From CBFDBT01 sp965603115 (lineage in GTDB: Bacteria > Pseudomonadota > Alphaproteobacteria > Sphingomonadales > Kordiimonadaceae): a stretch of DNA of 8,246 nucleotides. Positions 5,598 to 8,246 of this stretch are shown here, piece after piece; the stretch's first letter is position 1; each line of letters opens with the position of its first letter. The stretch is taken from the NCBI GenBank assembly GCA_965603115.1, contig CBFDBT010000120.1, positions 1 to 8,246 of the forward strand. Direction: 5' to 3'. A program made the position numbers and the translations under genes. The notes under the pieces were generated by a model. It did no database searches. It was not told the DNA's origin and saw only the letters and a program-made list of their open reading frames with translations.

Positions 5598-5612
5598 GAA
5601 AAGGTTTAGACC

Positions 5613-6299
5613 ATGAAAAAGGCAGTAATTTTACTCTCCGGAGGTCTTGATAGCGCAACCCTTGTAGCCATAGCCAAGGACCAAGGCTATACGCCCTACT
5701 GCCTAAGCTTTAGCTATGGACAACGCCATTCAATTGAATTGGAAGCAGCAGAGCGCGTAGCAAAGTCTATGGATGTTGCTGAACACAAGGTTGCAAACCT
5801 TGACCTTCGGTTATTTGGTGGCTCTGCCCTCACCGATGACATTGATGTTCCTAAAGACCGTAGTGAAAACGAGATGGAAGCGGATATTCCCGTTACCTAT
5901 GTTCCGGCCCGAAACACCATATTCTTATCTTTTGCGCTTGCCTATGCAGAAGTTATCGACGCGAAAGACATATTTATCGGTGTTAATGCTCTAGATTATT
6001 CTGGTTACCCTGATTGCCGTCCTGAATATATTGAGGCCTATGAAAAACTAGCTAACCTCGCTACCAAAGCCGGCGTAGAAGACGATGACCGCATTAAAGT
6101 GCAGGCTCCGCTTCTTCATATGACAAAGGCGGAAATCATTTCAGCTGGTTCAGCTCTTGGTGTAAACTATGGCATTACTATAAGCTGCTATGATCCAGAT
6201 GATCATGGCTTGGCTTGCGGTCACTGCGACAGTTGCCAACTCCGCATCAAGGGCTTTAAAGAAGCGGGAATAAGTGATCCAACCCACTATCAGGAATAA
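5613..6299 (+). CDS. queC: 7-cyano-7-deazaguanine (preQ0) synthase QueC
   Basis: This 228-residue cytoplasmic enzyme uses ATP and ammonia to turn 7-carboxy-7-deazaguanine into preQ0, a precursor of the tRNA nucleoside queuosine. The N-terminal PP-loop SGGLDS (9-14) binds ATP. SFSYGQRH (32-39) and VPARNT (97-102) are family hallmarks. FIGVNALDYSGYPDCRPEY lines the substrate site. Cys192, Cys202, Cys205 and Cys208 form the C-terminal zinc site (SCYDPDDHGLACGHCDSC). All key residues are present and the length is standard. The ATG at 5613 follows AAGG by 8 nt. The gene is directly followed by queE, which makes its substrate, so the two are almost certainly co-transcribed. No promoter is visible between the upstream terminator and the start. 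Confidence 0.97.
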   Translation: MKKAVILLSGGLDSATLVAIAKDQGYTPYCLSFSYGQRHSIELEAAERVAKSMDVAEHKVANLDLRLFGGSALTDDIDVPKDRSENEMEADIPVTYVPARNTIFLSFALAYAEVIDAKDIFIGVNALDYSGYPDCRPEYIEAYEKLANLATKAGVEDDDRIKVQAPLLHMTKAEIISAGSALGVNYGITISCYDPDDHGLACGHCDSCQLRIKGFKEAGISDPTHYQE

Positions 6300-6301
6300 T
6301 G

Positions 6302-6937
6302 ATGACCTATAGCGTCAAAGAAATATTTTATACCCTGCAAGGTGAAGGCGCACAAACTGGGCGCCCTGCCGTTTTTTGCCGTTTTTCTGGATGTAACTTA
6401 TGGACTGGTCGCGAACAAGATCGGTCCGATGCTGTGTGTCAATTCTGTGATACAGATTTTATCGGCACGAATGGAGAAAATGGCGGCAAATTTAAAACTG
6501 CAAAAGATTTAGCCCAATTTGTAGCTTCTCTGTGGCCTACGGGCAATGTCGGCAAACCTTACGTGGTCTGCACAGGAGGCGAGCCACTATTGCAACTCGA
6601 CAAAGCACTAATTGATGCTTTCCATGATGTGGGTTTTGAAATAGCCGTAGAAACCAACGGCACTATTGAAGCTCCAAAAGGTATTGACTGGATATGCGTG
6701 AGTCCTAAAGCAAAGGCAACTCTCAAGCAAATATCTGGGCATGAATTAAAGCTTGTTTATCCACAAAATGAAAATACTCCAGAAAATTTTGAGCAATTAG
6801 CTTTTGATTATTTTTTCTTACAGCCACTTGATAATTCGCAAAGCGATGAAAACACCCGAAAAACCATAAACTATTGCCAATCAAATCCGAAATGGCGACT
6901 GAGCCTGCAAACCCATAAAATTATAGGCATTAAATAA
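6302..6937 (+). CDS. queE: 7-carboxy-7-deazaguanine synthase QueE (radical SAM, C-X14-C-X2-C type)
   Basis: This 211-residue radical-SAM enzyme converts 6-carboxytetrahydropterin to 7-carboxy-7-deazaguanine, the step before QueC. VKEIFYTLQGEGAQTGRPAVF is the classic QueE N-terminus. The iron-sulfur cysteines are Cys31, Cys46 and Cys49, spaced C-X14-C-X2-C rather than the usual radical-SAM C-X3-C-X2-C; this is a known proteobacterial QueE subtype. TGGEPLLQ (91-98) is the SAM-contacting glycine motif, and AVETNGT and VSPKAK are further family matches. Two adjacent ATGs (6299 and 6302) are possible. 6302 is chosen because AGGA lies 6 nt before it against 3 nt for 6299, which would overlap the queC stop as ATGA-like coupling. 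Its 3' end overlaps the convergent kinase gene by 8 bp. QueD and QueF are not in the window. Confidence 0.96.
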   Translation: MTYSVKEIFYTLQGEGAQTGRPAVFCRFSGCNLWTGREQDRSDAVCQFCDTDFIGTNGENGGKFKTAKDLAQFVASLWPTGNVGKPYVVCTGGEPLLQLDKALIDAFHDVGFEIAVETNGTIEAPKGIDWICVSPKAKATLKQISGHELKLVYPQNENTPENFEQLAFDYFFLQPLDNSQSDENTRKTINYCQSNPKWRLSLQTHKIIGIK

Positions 6938-8246
6938 CGTTGGTTTGCAACAAAACGCCTTTGGTAACTCTTTCACTAGGAATAATCAATTCAACCATAG
7001 TGCCTACACCAATTTTACTTTGAACATTCATAGAGCCCCCATGAAGTTCAATTAAGGACTTGACCAAATGAAGCCCCAGCCCTGTGCCTTCGCTTGATTT
7101 CTCGTGCTTAGAATCAACTTGCCAGAAAGGTAAAATAACGTCATCAAGATGTTCCTCGGATATACCAATACCTGAATCACGAACCTTTATAGAATAATCT
7201 CCATTCTCAAGCTGGCTAGTTATTACCTTTATTTTACCGCCATTTGGCGTAAATTTTACAGCATTTGATAATAAATTGACTAACATTTGCTTCAACATGC
7301 GTGCATCAGCATCAATTTCAACATCATCTGTCATATCCTCGACGATCACACTTATATTATCCTCATCAGCTCTTACCTTGATGAAATTGATCGAACCTTG
7401 AATGATGGTTAAAGGACTAATCTGTTGCTCATTTAAGTCTGCTTTACCAGATTCAATTTTTGATAAGTCCAACATATCACTAATAAGACCTAGCAAATGT
7501 TGGCCACTTTCATGAATATCCTTACTATATTCCCTCTGTTTGTCTTCAGAGAGGTGAATAGTCTCCGACTCCATCAACAAACTTGAAAATCCGATAATAG
7601 CATTGAGCGGTGTTCGCAACTCGTGGCTCATATTCGCAAGAAATGCCGACTTTGATCTATTGGCAAATTCAGCATCAAATTTAGCCTGTTTCAATCTTTC
7701 TTCGCTAGTTAATCTCTCTGTCTCATCTCTTAAAATTACAGTGAAAAACATTTCACCGTTTTCCTCAATTTTCGAGATTGATCCGCCTGCGTGAAAGGTT
7801 TCGCCAGACTTTCTTTTGCCCAATATTGATGCGCGACCATGCATACGTTTTACATTTTGTTTTTCATCTGCAAATTTTTTGATGTTTTGACTATGCATTT
7901 TTCGGAATTCGTCCGGGAGAAGTATAGATATGTTTTTACCAATTATTTCACTAGCCTTATAGCCGAAAATCTCTTCTGCTCCATGGTTGAAAATGACTAT
8001 CTCGTGCTTTTCGTTAATGCTGATTATAGCATCATTAGCAATTTTGAGAATATTAGCATATTTGTTGTGTGCTAATCTAATATCACGTTCAACTTTATAG
8101 TTTTCAATTGCTTTTTTCTTATAGATATAAAGTAGTTGAAACAATTCACCTATCTCATCCTTAGAGTGCACTCCAGGAACATGTGTTTTAATGTCTCCGC
8201 TACTGAGTCGTCTCGTAACTTCAGTTAAAACACCTAAAGGCTTAAC
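6930..8246 (-). CDS. HAMP-PAS sensor histidine kinase, C-terminal 438 residues (5' truncated by window edge)
   Basis: The frame is open from the right edge down to TAA at 6930-6932. The first residues (KPLGVLTEVTRRLSSGDIKT...DEIGEL, fragment 2-35) are a HAMP linker, so a membrane-spanning sensor region lies just outside the window. The GTG at 8171 is therefore not the start. A short coiled coil leads to a PAS domain (about 63-180: ILKIANDAIISINEKHEIV, NHGAEEIFGY, FTVILRDETER). The HisKA dimer domain follows, with phospho-acceptor His208 in SHELRTPLNAIIGFS (codon 7623-7625). The HATPase domain has an N box (NLLSNAVKFTPNGG), G1 (DSGIGIS), F (PFWQVD) and G2 (GTGLGLHLVKSLIELHGG). Catalytic motifs are intact. 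The protein ends soon after the ATPase domain with no receiver, so its phosphate goes to a separate regulator not seen here. The PAS ligand cannot be told from sequence. Confidence 0.95.
   Translation of the reverse strand, partial: VKPLGVLTEVTRRLSSGDIKTHVPGVHSKDEIGELFQLLYIYKKKAIENYKVERDIRLAHNKYANILKIANDAIISINEKHEIVIFNHGAEEIFGYKASEIIGKNISILLPDEFRKMHSQNIKKFADEKQNVKRMHGRASILGKRKSGETFHAGGSISKIEENGEMFFTVILRDETERLTSEERLKQAKFDAEFANRSKSAFLANMSHELRTPLNAIIGFSSLLMESETIHLSEDKQREYSKDIHESGQHLLGLISDMLDLSKIESGKADLNEQQISPLTIIQGSINFIKVRADEDNISVIVEDMTDDVEIDADARMLKQMLVNLLSNAVKFTPNGGKIKVITSQLENGDYSIKVRDSGIGISEEHLDDVILPFWQVDSKHEKSSEGTGLGLHLVKSLIELHGGSMNVQSKIGVGTMVELIIPSERVTKGVLLQTNVI

Noticed and set aside
5561..5612. 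preQ1 riboswitch upstream of queC
   Set aside because: The expected preQ1-I loop and A-rich pseudoknot tail are missing; the element is well explained by a simple stem, loop and U-tract.
1..8246. CRISPR arrays, insertion sequences, tRNA or rRNA genes, phage genes, toxin-antitoxin pairs
   Set aside because: I saw no spaced direct repeats, transposase, terminal repeats, cloverleaf sequence or related proteins; the window is filled by housekeeping-type genes.

Overview
The window is about 8.2 kb of densely packed, moderately AT-rich chromosomal DNA (composition judged by eye). It looks like a core-genome segment of an alphaproteobacterium. The evidence is a long charged tail on the serine acetyltransferase, a ~347-residue cysteine synthase with a GTAGN-type substrate loop, a C-X14-C-X2-C QueE, and a HAMP-PAS histidine kinase. 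The taxon is an inference. There are no mobile elements, RNA genes, CRISPR arrays or intergenic gaps over 120 bp.

Left block (1-2912), cysteine supply and peroxide defence: the 3' end of a serine acetyltransferase gene (cysE type, +) meets a Prx5-type peroxiredoxin (-) tail to tail. The peroxiredoxin is divergent from oxyR (+), and oxyR runs tail to tail into cysteine synthase cysK (-), with the two stop codons sharing one TTAA. The two enzymes that make cysteine from serine thus flank a peroxide sensor and a thiol peroxidase. A 108-bp divergent control region and a perfect 16-bp palindrome on the cysK promoter are the main regulatory signals.

Middle block (3027-4169, -): two small exported proteins. 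One is a four-cysteine protein of unknown family. The other is a Sel1/TPR-repeat protein. Each has a palindromic element just upstream.

Right block (4242-6937, +): a DAACS/glutamate-family symporter with an acidic-substrate signature, a strong intrinsic terminator, then queC-queE of the queuosine (7-deazaguanine) pathway. The terminator lies only 15 nt upstream of queC, so how queCE is transcribed is an open question. QueE overlaps, tail to tail by 8 bp, a sensor histidine kinase (-) whose N-terminus runs off the right edge.

Every gene except the four-cysteine protein belongs to a known family. I found no convincing new multi-gene system. The more unusual points are the CysK substrate-loop variant, the CysE C-terminus, the operator-like palindromes and the terminator-queC arrangement.
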